DNA of 64,000 nt from positions 124,001-188,000 of the forward strand of contig NZ_JAKSXZ010000097.1 in the NCBI RefSeq assembly GCF_022829465.1. The letters run 5' to 3'. Under the pieces are notes generated by a model that was not told the origin of the DNA, did not search any database, and saw nothing but the letters and a program-made list of their open reading frames with translations. Below, in pieces: positions 44,694 through 56,463 of the stretch; position 1 is the first letter of the stretch; every line of letters begins with the position of its first letter. Made by a program: the position numbers and the translations under genes. The stretch comes from Methylobacterium sp. J-067. GTDB taxonomy: Bacteria > Pseudomonadota > Alphaproteobacteria > Rhizobiales > Beijerinckiaceae.

Positions 44694-47600
44694 TCAGGCC
44701 GCGAAATATTCCTGCAACGCGCGTACCTTGAGATCGCCTTCGAGATAGGCCTTGATCCCCTCGGCCGCCGCCATCGCGCCGGCTAGAGTGGTGTAGTACG
44801 GCACCTTATGCAAGAGGGCCGCGCGGCGGAGCGAGCGCGAGTCCGACAGGGCGCCGGCCCCCTCCGTGGTGTTGAACACCAGCTGGATGTCGCCGTTCTT
44901 GATGGCGTCGACCACGTGCGGCCGCCCCTCCAGAACCTTGTTGATGCGCTCGGACTTGAGGCCCTGCTCCACGAGGTAGCGCTGCGTCCCGCCGGTGGCG
45001 AGGATGGTGAAGCCGAGATCGGCCAGGAGCTTCATGGCGGGCAGGATGCGTGCCTTGTCGTCGTCCCGCACCGACACGAACACCGCGCCCGAACGCGGCA
45101 CCTGATTGCCCGCGCCGAGCTGGCTCTTGGCAAAGGCGACTCCGAAGCCGGCATCGAGGCCGATGACCTCGCCGGTCGAGCGCATTTCCGGCCCGAGCAG
45201 CACATCGACGCCGGGGAACCGCGCGAAGGGGAACACCGCCTCCTTCACCGCGATATGCGGCAGGGTCTTCTTCACGAGGCCGAAGGTCGACAGCTTCTCC
45301 CCCGCCATGACACGGGCGGCGATCTTGGCGATCGGTTCGCCGATCACCTTCGCCACGAAGGGTACCGTCCGCGAGGCGCGGGGGTTCACTTCGAGCACGT
45401 AGATCATGCCGTCCTTGATGGCATACTGCACGTTCATCAGGCCGCCGACCTTGAGGGCCAGCGCCATGGAGGTGGTCTGCCGCTCCAGCTCGGCGATGGT
45501 TTCGGTTGAGAGCGAGCGCGGCGGCAGCGAGCAGGCCGAGTCGCCCGAGTGGATGCCCGCCTCCTCGATGTGCTCCATGATGCCGGCGATGAACACGGTC
45601 TCGCCGTCGCAGACCGCGTCAACGTCCACCTCGACCGCGTCCGACAGGTAGCGGTCGAACAGGAGTGGGTTCTTACCGAGCACCGTGTTGATCTGCCCCG
45701 TCTTGTCGTTGGGGTAGCGCGCCTTGACGTCGGACGGGATCAGGCTCGGCAGGGTGTCGAGGAGGTAATCGGCGAACTGCGCCTCATCGCGGATGATCGC
45801 CATGGCCCGGCCGCCGAGCACGTAAGACGGGCGCACGACGAAGGGCAGGCCGAGATCGGCCGCCACCAGCCGGCTCTGCTCGACGGAATAGGCGATCCCG
45901 TTCTTCGGCTGCTTCATCGCCAGCTTGTCGAGCAGGCGCTTGAACTGGTCGCGGTCCTCGGCAAGGTCGATGGCGTCCGGCGAGGTGCCGAGGATCGGAA
46001 TGCCGGCGGCTTCGAGGGCGCGGGCGAGCTTCAGGGGCGTCTGCCCGCCGAACTGCACGATGACGCCGTGCAGCGTGCCCGCCTGCTTCTCTGTTTCGAG
46101 GATTTCGAGCACGTCCTCGGCGGTCAGGGGCTCGAAATAGAGGCGGTCCGAGGTGTCGTAGTCGGTCGAAACCGTCTCCGGATTGCAGTTGACCATGATG
46201 GTCTCGTAGCCCGCATCACTGAGCGCGAAGCAGGCGTGACAGCAGCAATAGTCGAACTCAATGCCCTGGCCGATCCGGTTCGGGCCGCCGCCGAGGATGA
46301 CGACCTTCTTGGCGTCGGTCGGCGCGGCCTCGTCCACCACGGTGCCCGCGAAGGGCGCCACGTAGGTCGAGTACATGTAGGCGGTGGGCGACTTGAACTC
46401 CGCCGCACAGGTGTCGATGCGCTTGAACACCGGGCGCACGGCGAGCGCACGGCGCTTCTCGCGCACCTCGCTCTCTTCCATCTTGGCGAGAACGGCGAGG
46501 CGGGCATCGGAGAAACCCGCCGCCTTGAGCTGCCGGAAGGCGCCCGGCGTGGTCGGCAGGCCGTGGGCCTTCACGCGCTGCTCAAGGTCCACGATGGCCT
46601 GAAGCTGCTCCAGGAACCACGGGTCGATCTTGCAGGAGGCATGGACCTCCTCATGGCTCACGCCGAGGCGCAGGGCCTGCGCAACCTGAAGCAGGCGGTC
46701 GGGCGTCGGGGTGCCGAGCGCCGCCTTGATGGCGTTGCGGTCATCGCCCTTGCCGAGGCCCTCGATCTCGATCTCGTCGAGGCCGGTCAGCCCGGTCTCC
46801 AGCGACCGCAGGGCCTTCTGGAGGGATTCCGCGAAGCAGCGGCCGATGGCCATCGCCTCGCCCACCGACTTCATGGCGGTGGTCAGCGTCGGCTCGGCGC
46901 CGGGGAACTTCTCGAAGGCGAAGCGCGGGATCTTCGTGACGACGTAATCGATGGTTGGCTCGAAGGAGGCCGGGGTCGCACCGCCCGTGATGTCGTTGGC
47001 GATCTCGTCCAGTGTGTAACCCACGGCGAGCTTGGCCGCGACCTTCGCGATGGGGAAGCCGGTCGCCTTCGAGGCGAGCGCCGAGGAGCGCGACACGCGC
47101 GGGTTCATCTCGATCACGATCATCCGCCCGTTCTCGGGATTGATCGCGAACTGCACGTTCGAGCCGCCGGTCTCGACGCCGATCTCGCGGAGCACCGCCA
47201 GCGATGCGTCGCGCATCACCTGATACTCTTTGTCGGTGAGCGTCAGGGCCGGGGCGACGGTAATCGAATCGCCCGTATGGACGCCCATCGGGTCGATGTT
47301 TTCGATGGAGCAGACGATGATGCAGTTGTCGTTCCTGTCGCGGACGACCTCCATCTCGTACTCTTTCCAGCCGAGCACGCTCTCCTCGATCAGCACCTCG
47401 TTGGTGGGCGAGGCGTCGATGCCGCGCTCCACGATGTCGAGAAATTCCTCGCGGTTGTAGGCGATGCCGCCTCCGGTGCCGCCCATGGTGAAGGACGGGC
47501 GGATGATCGCGGGCAGCCCGACTTCGGCCAGCGCGATCAGCGCCTGCCCGAGGGCATGCTCGCCGTAGCGCTTGCGCCGTTCGGACTCGCCCGCGTGCCA

Positions 47601-48167
47601 CTTCTTCTCGAAGGCGGCGAGGGCGTCGGCGCGGGCCTGCTCGTCGGTGTGGGCGGCCTCGATACGGGCGATCTCGGCCTGATACTTCGCCCGGTCGGCC
47701 TTCTTGACCGCCGAGGCGTTAGCCAGCGCCGATTTCGGCGTGTCGAGGCCGATCTTGGTCATCGCGTCGCGGAACAGCGAGCGGTCCTCGGCCTTGTCGA
47801 TGGCCTCGGCGGTGGCGCCGATCATCTGCACGCCGTACTTGGCGAGCACGCCCATCTTCTGGAGCGACAGGGCGCAGTTCAGCGCCGTCTGGCCGCCCAT
47901 GGTCGGCAGGATCGCGTCGGGGCGCTCCTTCTCGATGATCTTGGCGACGATCTCCGGTGTGATCGGCTCGACATAGGTCGCGTCGGCCATGTCCGGATCG
48001 GTCATGATCGTGGCGGGGTTCGAGTTCACGAGCACGATGCGGTAGCCCTCCTCGCGGAGGGCCTTGCACGCCTGGGTGCCGGAATAGTCGAACTCGCAGG
48101 CCTGTCCGATGATGATCGGCCCCGCCCCGACGATCAGGATCGAAGAGATATCGGTGCGTTTGGGCAT
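44694..48167 (-). CDS. carB: Carbamoyl-phosphate synthase large subunit
   Basis: The product is 1157 residues from the ATG giving [22 protein letters not shown]. It has two homologous halves with ATP-grasp domains ([14 protein letters not shown] and [15 protein letters not shown]), the oligomerisation domain between them and a C-terminal regulatory MGS-like domain. It makes carbamoyl phosphate for arginine and pyrimidines. Against E. coli CarB there is an extra segment of about 55 residues (about 150-205, [18 protein letters not shown] onwards), charged and helical. carA lies about 660 bases upstream of it on the same strand. Confidence 0.97.
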   Translation of the reverse strand: MPKRTDISSILIVGAGPIIIGQACEFDYSGTQACKALREEGYRIVLVNSNPATIMTDPDMADATYVEPITPEIVAKIIEKERPDAILPTMGGQTALNCALSLQKMGVLAKYGVQMIGATAEAIDKAEDRSLFRDAMTKIGLDTPKSALANASAVKKADRAKYQAEIARIEAAHTDEQARADALAAFEKKWHAGESERRKRYGEHALGQALIALAEVGLPAIIRPSFTMGGTGGGIAYNREEFLDIVERGIDASPTNEVLIEESVLGWKEYEMEVVRDRNDNCIIVCSIENIDPMGVHTGDSITVAPALTLTDKEYQVMRDASLAVLREIGVETGGSNVQFAINPENGRMIVIEMNPRVSRSSALASKATGFPIAKVAAKLAVGYTLDEIANDITGGATPASFEPTIDYVVTKIPRFAFEKFPGAEPTLTTAMKSVGEAMAIGRCFAESLQKALRSLETGLTGLDEIEIEGLGKGDDRNAIKAALGTPTPDRLLQVAQALRLGVSHEEVHASCKIDPWFLEQLQAIVDLEQRVKAHGLPTTPGAFRQLKAAGFSDARLAVLAKMEESEVREKRRALAVRPVFKRIDTCAAEFKSPTAYMYSTYVAPFAGTVVDEAAPTDAKKVVILGGGPNRIGQGIEFDYCCCHACFALSDAGYETIMVNCNPETVSTDYDTSDRLYFEPLTAEDVLEILETEKQAGTLHGVIVQFGGQTPLKLARALEAAGIPILGTSPDAIDLAEDRDQFKRLLDKLAMKQPKNGIAYSVEQSRLVAADLGLPFVVRPSYVLGGRAMAIIRDEAQFADYLLDTLPSLIPSDVKARYPNDKTGQINTVLGKNPLLFDRYLSDAVEVDVDAVCDGETVFIAGIMEHIEEAGIHSGDSACSLPPRSLSTETIAELERQTTSMALALKVGGLMNVQYAIKDGMIYVLEVNPRASRTVPFVAKVIGEPIAKIAARVMAGEKLSTFGLVKKTLPHIAVKEAVFPFARFPGVDVLLGPEMRSTGEVIGLDAGFGVAFAKSQLGAGNQVPRSGAVFVSVRDDDKARILPAMKLLADLGFTILATGGTQRYLVEQGLKSERINKVLEGRPHVVDAIKNGDIQLVFNTTEGAGALSDSRSLRRAALLHKVPYYTTLAGAMAAAEGIKAYLEGDLKVRALQEYFAA

Positions 48168-48326
48168 CGGACGCCTTGATACAGGCACGCGCGCCCCGTC
48201 GTCGGGCATAACCCCACGACCGGACGCACGGCGGGATTGTCGTTGAGCCCTGCGTTTACACGGGGCTTCGCACCGGAGACAAGGGTGCGCGACCGCTCAA
48301 CGCAAGGAGGATGCCGGCCTATCCAC

Positions 48327-48704
48327 TCAGACGGCGGCGAAAAGCGCCGCGATGGCGCGATCGATGGCGAGATAGAACACACCGAAGGCCACGACGGCGG
48401 CGGCGGCGAACTCCACGGCCACGTTCGGCAGGGTCTGTGCCCGGCGCAGGCTCTCGCGCCCGGCCACAATGGAGACCCAGGCAAGCGCCAGCACGGCCGG
48501 CATGGCGAAAATGTAGGAGAAAGTGCTCTCGACTCTATCGAGGCCGGCCACGGGGTCGATCAGCGCGCGGATGTTGCGCACCCACGGCGCGTAGGCCGCC
48601 GCGTAGAGGGCGGTGAGCCAAGCCAGGCCCGTCGCCACCCCGAGGTGGAAGCTGAAGGCACGGTGCAGACGCGAGAAGTCGTCGCTTGCCTGTCTGGCAA
48701 TCAT
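48327..48704 (-). CDS. Small membrane protein, unknown function
   Basis: The product is 125 residues from ATG 48704 (GGGGG about nine bases upstream; an ATG three codons before is possible). Three or four hydrophobic segments (about 20-42, 60-80, 92-118) mark it as an inner-membrane protein. No family was recognised. It lies between carA and carB on the same strand, but its gaps (119 and 159 bases) do not suggest tight coupling. Confidence 0.6.
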   Translation of the reverse strand: MIARQASDDFSRLHRAFSFHLGVATGLAWLTALYAAAYAPWVRNIRALIDPVAGLDRVESTFSYIFAMPAVLALAWVSIVAGRESLRRAQTLPNVAVEFAAAAVVAFGVFYLAIDRAIAALFAAV

Positions 48705-48823
48705 TGGGATCATCCCCCGCCGCGGCCGGCGCGATCGCGATGGCGTCGCCGTCTCAAGCCGTTGGCGGGGGATAAGCCTTCCGAATTCGGGGTTTTTGTG
48801 ACCCCGATGGGGCAGTCTCGGGA

Positions 48824-50056
48824 TCAGGCCTGCGGGGCCGATTCCGGTTTGCCCGAGCGCATCAGCGCCACGAACCGCTCGAACAGATAGTGGCTGTCGC
48901 GCGGGCCGGGCGAGGCCTCCGGGTGGTGCTGCACCGAGAAGGCCGGGCGGTCGGTGAGCGACAGGCCGCAATTCGAGCCGTCGAACAGCGAGACATGGGT
49001 CTCGACCGCCGAGGCCGGCAGGCTGGCCGGGTCCACCGCGAAACCGTGGTTCATGGACACGATCTCGACCTTGCCGGTCGTCTTGTCCTTCACCGGATGG
49101 TTCGCGCCGTGATGGCCCTGGCCCATCTTCACGGTGCGGCCGCCGAGCGCCAGACCCATGAGCTGATGCCCGAGGCAGATGCCGAAGGTCGGCACCTTCT
49201 CATCAAGCAGCTTGCGGATCACCGGAACGGCGTACTCGCCGGTCGCGGCCGGGTCGCCGGGGCCGTTCGAGAGGAACACGCCGTCCGGCTTCATGGCCAG
49301 GATCTCCTCGGCCTTGGTGGTGGCCGGCACGACGGTGACGTCGCATCCCGCTTCCGCCAGCAGCCGCAGGATGTTGCGCTTCACGCCGTAATCGATGGCC
49401 ACGACCTTGAGGCCCGTGCCCGGCGCCCGCTTGCCATAACCGTTGCCGAGCGCCCAGACGGTCTCCGACCATTCGGAGGTCTCACGGCTCGTGACCGGCG
49501 GTACGAGGTCCAGCCCCTCCATCGGGGCGAGGGCGGCGGCGCGCGCCTTGAGGGCCTCGCGGTCGAACTGTCCGTTGGGGTCGTTCGCGATGACGGCGTT
49601 CGGCATGCCCTTGTCGCGGATGAGCGCGGTGAGCGCCCGGGTGTCGACTCCGGTGATGCCGACGATGCCGCGCGCCCGCAGCCAGCCGTCGAGATGCGAC
49701 GACGAGCGCCAGCTCGAGGGCTTCGTCACGGCCGAGGCGATCACGGCGCCGCGCACGCCGGAGGCCGGCGCCGCATCGAGGCTTTCGAGATCCTCGTCGT
49801 TGGTGCCGACATTGCCGATATGCGGGAAGGTGAAGGTCACGATCTGCCCGGCATAGGACGGGTCGGTCAGGATCTCCTGATAGCCCGTCATGGCGGTGTT
49901 GAAGCAGACCTCACCATCGGCCACGCCGGTCTGGCCGATGCCGAATCCTTCGAGGATCGTGCCGTCAGCCAGCACCAGAAGAGCGGTGGCGACGGGCTCG
50001 GACCAGGGCGCGGGCTCGGCCGTGGGGTGCGCGGACGCGCCGTCGTCTTGCAGCAT
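48824..50056 (-). CDS. carA: Carbamoyl-phosphate synthase small subunit
   Basis: The product is 410 residues. It has the CarA N-terminal domain (VLADGTILEGFGIGQTG, FNTAMTGYQEILTDPSYAGQ) and a class I glutamine amidotransferase domain with the catalytic cysteine in FGICLGHQLMGLALGG and the histidine in QHHPEASPGP. It provides ammonia to CarB. The ATG 50056 is chosen for GAGAAGG just upstream; the frame is open 28 codons further. It is divergent from the YqeY-like gene. Confidence 0.97.
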   Translation of the reverse strand: MLQDDGASAHPTAEPAPWSEPVATALLVLADGTILEGFGIGQTGVADGEVCFNTAMTGYQEILTDPSYAGQIVTFTFPHIGNVGTNDEDLESLDAAPASGVRGAVIASAVTKPSSWRSSSHLDGWLRARGIVGITGVDTRALTALIRDKGMPNAVIANDPNGQFDREALKARAAALAPMEGLDLVPPVTSRETSEWSETVWALGNGYGKRAPGTGLKVVAIDYGVKRNILRLLAEAGCDVTVVPATTKAEEILAMKPDGVFLSNGPGDPAATGEYAVPVIRKLLDEKVPTFGICLGHQLMGLALGGRTVKMGQGHHGANHPVKDKTTGKVEIVSMNHGFAVDPASLPASAVETHVSLFDGSNCGLSLTDRPAFSVQHHPEASPGPRDSHYLFERFVALMRSGKPESAPQA

Positions 50057-50235
50057 CGGGACCTTCTCGCTTATCTCGTCGGCATCCGGCGCCTTGCGGC
50101 GCGCGCGGAACCCTCCGGCGCGTCTTAAAGACTGCGGCATGTGATGTGGTCAATGTGGCTGCAACTCGCGTGCCGTTCAACGCCCGTCGTCGCGTGGCAG
50201 CCGCCCGCTTTTCACACCCTCTAAAGGACTTCGAG

Positions 50236-50700
50236 ATGCAGTTGCGCGAGCGTTTCACCGCCGAGATGAAAGAGGCCATGAAGGCCGGCGACAAGGGCCG
50301 CCTCGCCACCGTGCGGATGATGCAGGCCGCCCTGAAGGACAAGGACATCGAGGCGCGCGGCCTCGGTAAGGACCCGGCCTCGGACGAGGACATCCTCTCG
50401 CTGCTGCAGAAGATGATCAAGCAGCGCACCGAATCGGCCACCGTCTACGAGCAGGCCGGACGCCCCGAACTCGCCGAGAACGAGCGCGCGGAGATCGCGG
50501 TGATCGAGAGCTTCCTGCCGAAGCAGATGGACGAGACCGAGGTGAAGGCCGCCGTCGAGGCCGCCATCCTCGAGACCGGCGCGGCCGGGCCGAAGGACAT
50601 GGGCCGGGTGATCGGCGCCCTGAAGGGCACCTTCGCCGGCCGCATGGACTTCGCCAAGGCGAGCGGCCTCGTGAAGGAAGCCCTCGCCGCGAAGGCGTGA
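50236..50700 (+). CDS. GatB/YqeY-domain protein
   Basis: The product is 154 residues, wholly YqeY-like: MQLRERFTAEMKEAMKAGDKGRLATVRMM at the start and ETGAAGPKDMGRVIGALK near the end. The domain resembles the tail of the GatB amidotransferase subunit, which contacts tRNA. The role of stand-alone proteins is not established. An AAAGGA ribosome-binding site precedes the ATG. It is next to dnaG and rpoD, a frequent arrangement in alphaproteobacteria. Confidence 0.9.
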   Translation: MQLRERFTAEMKEAMKAGDKGRLATVRMMQAALKDKDIEARGLGKDPASDEDILSLLQKMIKQRTESATVYEQAGRPELAENERAEIAVIESFLPKQMDETEVKAAVEAAILETGAAGPKDMGRVIGALKGTFAGRMDFAKASGLVKEALAAKA

Positions 50701-50824
50701 GAGCCAGAACAACGCAACAGCGCGGCTCTGCCCGCAATCCCCCGGCGGGGCGGCGGGCGGGCCGGGACTCGGTGGGGTGGAACGCGCTATACTCGCCGGT
50801 CCCGCCCTCTGCCCCGCGATACCC

Positions 50825-52705
50825 TTGCGCTATCCGCCGCACATTCTGGAAGAAATCCGCGCCCGGCTTCCGGCCTCGGCCGTGGTCGGCCGCCGGGTCC
50901 AGCTGAAGAAGGCGGGACGCGAATGGCGCGGGCTGTCGCCGTTCAATGCCGAGAAGACGCCGAGCTTCTATGTGAACGACCAGAAGCAGTTCTACCACTG
51001 CTTCTCGTCCGGCAAGCACGGCGACGTCTTCACCTTCCTGATGGAAACGGAGGGCCTGAGCTTCCCAGAGGCCGTCGAACGGCTGGCGGGCGAGGCGGGC
51101 GTTCCGCTGCCGGCGCCGACCGTCGAATCGCGGGAGAGCGAGAAGAAGCGCGCCACCGCCATCGACGTGATGGAGATGGCCGCCGCGTGGTTCGAGGAGC
51201 GCCTGCGCTCGTCCAAGGGTGCGGACGCCCGCGCCTATCTCGACCGGCGCGGCCTCGGCGACGAGGTGAGGGCCCGGTTCCGCCTCGGCTACGCGCCGAA
51301 CGAGCGCTACGCCCTGCGGGATCATCTCGCCGGCAAAGGCGTCGAGCGCGACACGATGGTCGAGCTCGGCCTGCTCGCGGGCGGCGAGGACGTCGCCGTT
51401 CCTTACGATTATTTCCGCGACCGGGTGATGTTCCCCATCACCGACCTGCGCGGTCGGGTCGTGGCCTTCGGGGGCCGCGCGCTCTCGAAGGACGTGCGGG
51501 CCAAGTACCTGAACTCGCCGGAGACGCCGCTCTTCCACAAGGGGCGGATACTCTACAACCTGCACAACGCTAGAAAGGCTGCGCACGAGCGCAGCTCGAT
51601 CATCGCCGTCGAGGGCTACGTCGACGTCATCGCGATGACGCTCGCGGGCCATGGGGAAACGGTGGCGCCGCTGGGCACCGCCCTCACCGAGGACCAGTTA
51701 GCCCTCCTGTGGCGGCATGCCGACGAGCCGGTGCTGTGCTTTGACGGCGATGGTGCGGGCGTGCGGGCCGCACACCGCGCCATCGATGTCGCCCTGCCTT
51801 TGCTGGAGCCGGGCAAGAGCCTGCGCATCGCCCTGCTGCCGGCTGGGCAGGATCCAGACGATCTCCTGCGCTCGGGCGGTCCCGCCGCTATCGACCGTGT
51901 GCTCGAAGCGGCCATCCCCCTGTCGGAACTGCTCTGGCGCCGGGCGGTCGAGGCACAGCCCGTCGACACGCCGGAGCGCCGCGCCGGGTTCGCCCGCGCC
52001 CTGCGCGCCACGATCACGACGATCCGCGACGAGACGGTGCGGCGCTATTACCGCGACGACATCGAGGAGAGGCTGCGCGGGCTGTCGCCCCAGCCCGTGC
52101 GCAACGCGCCGCAGAACCGCGAGCGCGGCCGGCGGCAGCCCGAGCCGGTTTCGCCGCGCCTGCGGGCGGCGCCCAGCGCCTCCGTCACCGCCTCGGCGGG
52201 GTTCAGCGGTGCCGCGCCCGTGCGGGAATCGATGATCGCCGCCACCTTCCTCGTTCACCCGGCGATGGTCTCGACCTTCGGCGACGAATTGGCGGAACTG
52301 GACTTCGCTGATTCGGACTGCCGTGCGGTCGTCTCGGTCCTGCTGGCCTGCGCCACCGAACACACGCTACCTGACGCGACTCTGTTGCAGGAACGCCTCA
52401 CTCGCACGGGACTGGCCGAGGCCGCAGAGCGCGTGCTGGGTCTGGCCCGTTCGCGGGAGCGGGCGCAACTCGATCCGCAGGGCGATCCTGCACAGTGCGC
52501 GGACGCCTTGCGCCAAGCGATGATCTTGCACCGGCAGGCCGGAGCGCTACATAGCGAACTTCACGAGGCCCGGCAGGCGTTTGAGGCCGATCCGACGGAC
52601 GCCGGCTGGACTTGGGTCTGCGACGTGAAAGAGAGGCTGGCAATCGTGCTGTCTGCGGAGTCGGAGGCTGATCTGCCGGCGACGGATGCGCGAAGCGCGC
52701 CGTGA
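50825..52705 (+). CDS. dnaG: DNA primase DnaG
   Basis: The product is 626 residues. It makes RNA primers for replication. Layout: N-terminal CHC2-type domain (residues 1-100), catalytic TOPRIM domain with VEGYVDVIAM near 260 and CFDGDGAG near 308, and a C-terminal DnaB-binding helical region. The N-terminal zinc motif has lost three of four ligands (see findings). The start is taken as TTG 50825, giving the usual N-terminus LRYPPHILEEIR; a GTG at 50777 is an alternative. It precedes rpoD. Confidence 0.95.
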   Translation: MRYPPHILEEIRARLPASAVVGRRVQLKKAGREWRGLSPFNAEKTPSFYVNDQKQFYHCFSSGKHGDVFTFLMETEGLSFPEAVERLAGEAGVPLPAPTVESRESEKKRATAIDVMEMAAAWFEERLRSSKGADARAYLDRRGLGDEVRARFRLGYAPNERYALRDHLAGKGVERDTMVELGLLAGGEDVAVPYDYFRDRVMFPITDLRGRVVAFGGRALSKDVRAKYLNSPETPLFHKGRILYNLHNARKAAHERSSIIAVEGYVDVIAMTLAGHGETVAPLGTALTEDQLALLWRHADEPVLCFDGDGAGVRAAHRAIDVALPLLEPGKSLRIALLPAGQDPDDLLRSGGPAAIDRVLEAAIPLSELLWRRAVEAQPVDTPERRAGFARALRATITTIRDETVRRYYRDDIEERLRGLSPQPVRNAPQNRERGRRQPEPVSPRLRAAPSASVTASAGFSGAAPVRESMIAATFLVHPAMVSTFGDELAELDFADSDCRAVVSVLLACATEHTLPDATLLQERLTRTGLAEAAERVLGLARSRERAQLDPQGDPAQCADALRQAMILHRQAGALHSELHEARQAFEADPTDAGWTWVCDVKERLAIVLSAESEADLPATDARSAP

Positions 52706-52924
52706 CTTCCCTGGGGCGCTGGCGCTATAGGCGGCTACCGGCTGTGGCCGCTCCGCGCTGGCAGCCTTAGTTAACACAAGGTCAAGCGTCAGGCTTGCAT
52801 ACGAAGATGGGTCGCGCGGTCATCCGTCGCGACTCGCACCAGTTTTTGCATCGCGGCGTCGAAGGCGTGGACAGGCTCCCGATGCCTCCGCAATCCGCCG
52901 CAACGGGACAACAATAGGCTCATC

Positions 52925-54907
<1,983 letters not shown>

Positions 54908-54909
54908 GT

Positions 54910-54954
54910 CGGCGGCGCGTGCCGCCGGCTCACGGCAAAGCCTTGCTTTGCCGT
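54910..54954 (+). terminator. Tandem hairpins after rpoD
   Basis: Two stem-loops follow the stop codon: CGGCGGC/GCCGCCG (loop GCGT, 54910-54927) and ACGGCAAAG/CTTTGCCGT (loop CCTTG, 54932-54954). Neither has a T-tract. They probably end or stabilise the rpoD mRNA and lie close to the start of the cyclase gene. Confidence 0.5.
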
Positions 54955-54976
54955 TACGGAATCCCACCTTGGCGCC

Positions 54977-56236
54977 ATGCTCGAACGACGTCCGCCACTG
55001 CCCGGAACACCGACGGCCGATGCGGACGGCTCCGAGACCAGCGACGTGCCGTTCGGCGCGCTGGAGCCCTCGGTCGGCATCCGCGACTGGCTGCTCGGTG
55101 AGGGCGCCCGCATCGACAAGGCCGAGCGGATGCTCGAAGGCTTGGCCGAGCGGCTGATCGACATCGGTGTTCCAGTCGATCGCGCCTCCACCGCCATCGA
55201 CACGCTCCACTCGGAATATGCCGGCGTCGGGAGGGTCTGGACGCGCAACGGCGGCGTCACGGTGCGGCTCTTCCCGCACGGCAGCCGCTCGCAGGAAGCC
55301 TATCTCCGCAGTCCCTTCGCGGAGGTCCACCGGACCGGCCGGTGGCTGATCCTCGACCTCTCCGAGACGCCGGACGACTCCTACGCCATTGTGCCGGACC
55401 TCAAGGCGGAGGGGTTCACGCACTACGTCGTCGCGCCGCTGTTCTTCACGAACGGCACGCAGAACGGCATCACCTTCGCCACCAAGTGCCCGACGGGGTT
55501 CGAGCGCGAGCACATCGCGATCCTGCGCTTCATCATGCCCGCGCTCGCGGCGGTGATGGAGATGCGGGTGCTGAACAAGCAGCTCGACCACGTGCTGCGG
55601 GTCTATGTCGGCGACGAGCCGCACCGGGCGATCCTGTCCGGCGACATCCGGCGCGGGCAGGTGACGCGCATCCGCTCAGCGATCCTGTTCGCCGATATGC
55701 GCGACTACACGCGCATCTCCGCCGACATGACGCCGGAGGAGGCGGTGGCCCTCCTCAACGTGTTCTTCGATTGTCTCGTCCCGCCCATCGAGGGCGAGGG
55801 CGGCGAGGTGCTGAAGTATCTGGGCGACGGGCTGCTCGCGATCTTTCGCGAGAGCGGCGACGACCTCGGCGGCGCGGCCAAGGGCGCCCTGACGGCGGCC
55901 CAGCACATCCTGGCAGCCATCGACGAGGCCAATGCCCTGCACCAGTTCCCGGTGCCGATCCAGGCGGGCATCGCCCTCCACCACGGCGAGGCGGCTTACG
56001 GCAATGTCGGCTCGGGCTCGCGCCTCGACTTCACGGTGATCGGCCGCGACGTGAACCTCGCGAGCCGGCTCGCCAAGCTCAACCGGGGGCTCGGCGAGGA
56101 GCTTCTGATGTCGAAGCCCTTCGTGGATTTCCTGTGGGGCGACCCGGTCCCGGTCGGCGTCCACACGCTCCACGGGTTCGAGGAACCGATGGCGGTGTTC
56201 AAGCCGAAGTTCCTGCGGCCGCGCAAACGGGATTGA
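54977..56236 (+). CDS. Class III adenylate/guanylate cyclase
   Basis: The product is 419 residues. The N-terminal half (about 30-215) is a sensor region of the GAF-like kind seen with such cyclases, and a cyclase homology domain follows (about 232-400) with FADMRDYTRISADM (metal-binding aspartate), LKYLGDGLLAIF and VIGRDVNLASRLA. It should make cAMP or cGMP; substrate choice is not settled by eye. No membrane helix is seen, so it is cytosolic. Confidence 0.9.
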   Translation: MLERRPPLPGTPTADADGSETSDVPFGALEPSVGIRDWLLGEGARIDKAERMLEGLAERLIDIGVPVDRASTAIDTLHSEYAGVGRVWTRNGGVTVRLFPHGSRSQEAYLRSPFAEVHRTGRWLILDLSETPDDSYAIVPDLKAEGFTHYVVAPLFFTNGTQNGITFATKCPTGFEREHIAILRFIMPALAAVMEMRVLNKQLDHVLRVYVGDEPHRAILSGDIRRGQVTRIRSAILFADMRDYTRISADMTPEEAVALLNVFFDCLVPPIEGEGGEVLKYLGDGLLAIFRESGDDLGGAAKGALTAAQHILAAIDEANALHQFPVPIQAGIALHHGEAAYGNVGSGSRLDFTVIGRDVNLASRLAKLNRGLGEELLMSKPFVDFLWGDPVPVGVHTLHGFEEPMAVFKPKFLRPRKRD

Positions 56237-56271
56237 CCCCGGCGGCGCGAGGGCCCACATCTGCCTCTGTT

Positions 56272-56380
56272 CCAGGGAGATCCCCGGCAAGGGGCTGAGA
56301 AACCGATGGCACGCCCTTGATGGGGCCTGCGGCGCGGAAATCCTTCGAACCTGATCCGGTTCACACCGGCGTAGGGATTG
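56272..56380 (+). ncRNA. TPP riboswitch (THI element)
   Basis: The conserved thi-box parts occur in order: GGGAGAT, a CCCC/GGGG hairpin followed by CTGAGA, a variable stem of about 40 bases, CCTTCGAACCTGATCCGG, and CACCGGCGTAGGGATT. This binds thiamine pyrophosphate and reduces expression of the downstream thiO-thiS-thiG-thiE operon. The optional stem is larger than in the E. coli thiM example. Confidence 0.95.
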
Positions 56381-56433
56381 GACCGCGGCCGTCGTCCTGA
56401 CAGGCCATCGCTTTTCACGAAGCACCCGGCCCC

Positions 56434-56456
56434 ATCCCTCCGCCCGATATGCGGAG
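56434..56456 (+). promoter_or_regulatory. Riboswitch expression platform: ribosome-binding-site hairpin
   Basis: CTCCGC (56438-56443) can pair with GCGGAG (56451-56456), which is the ribosome-binding site of thiO (start 56464). The overlapping ATCCCT (56434-56439) is complementary to AGGGAT (56373-56378) at the end of the riboswitch. The two pairings exclude each other, which suggests TPP-controlled translation rather than termination. This is an inference from base pairing. Confidence 0.55.
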
Positions 56457-56463
56457 TGTCGCC

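Noticed and set aside
45549..48179. An 876-residue plus-strand frame opposite carB
   Set aside because: Antisense shadow of carB, with no domain and no plausible start.
52706..52924. A sigma-32 or housekeeping promoter directly upstream of rpoD
   Set aside because: TTAACA and several TTG-type hexamers are present, but none has a -10 partner at an acceptable spacing.
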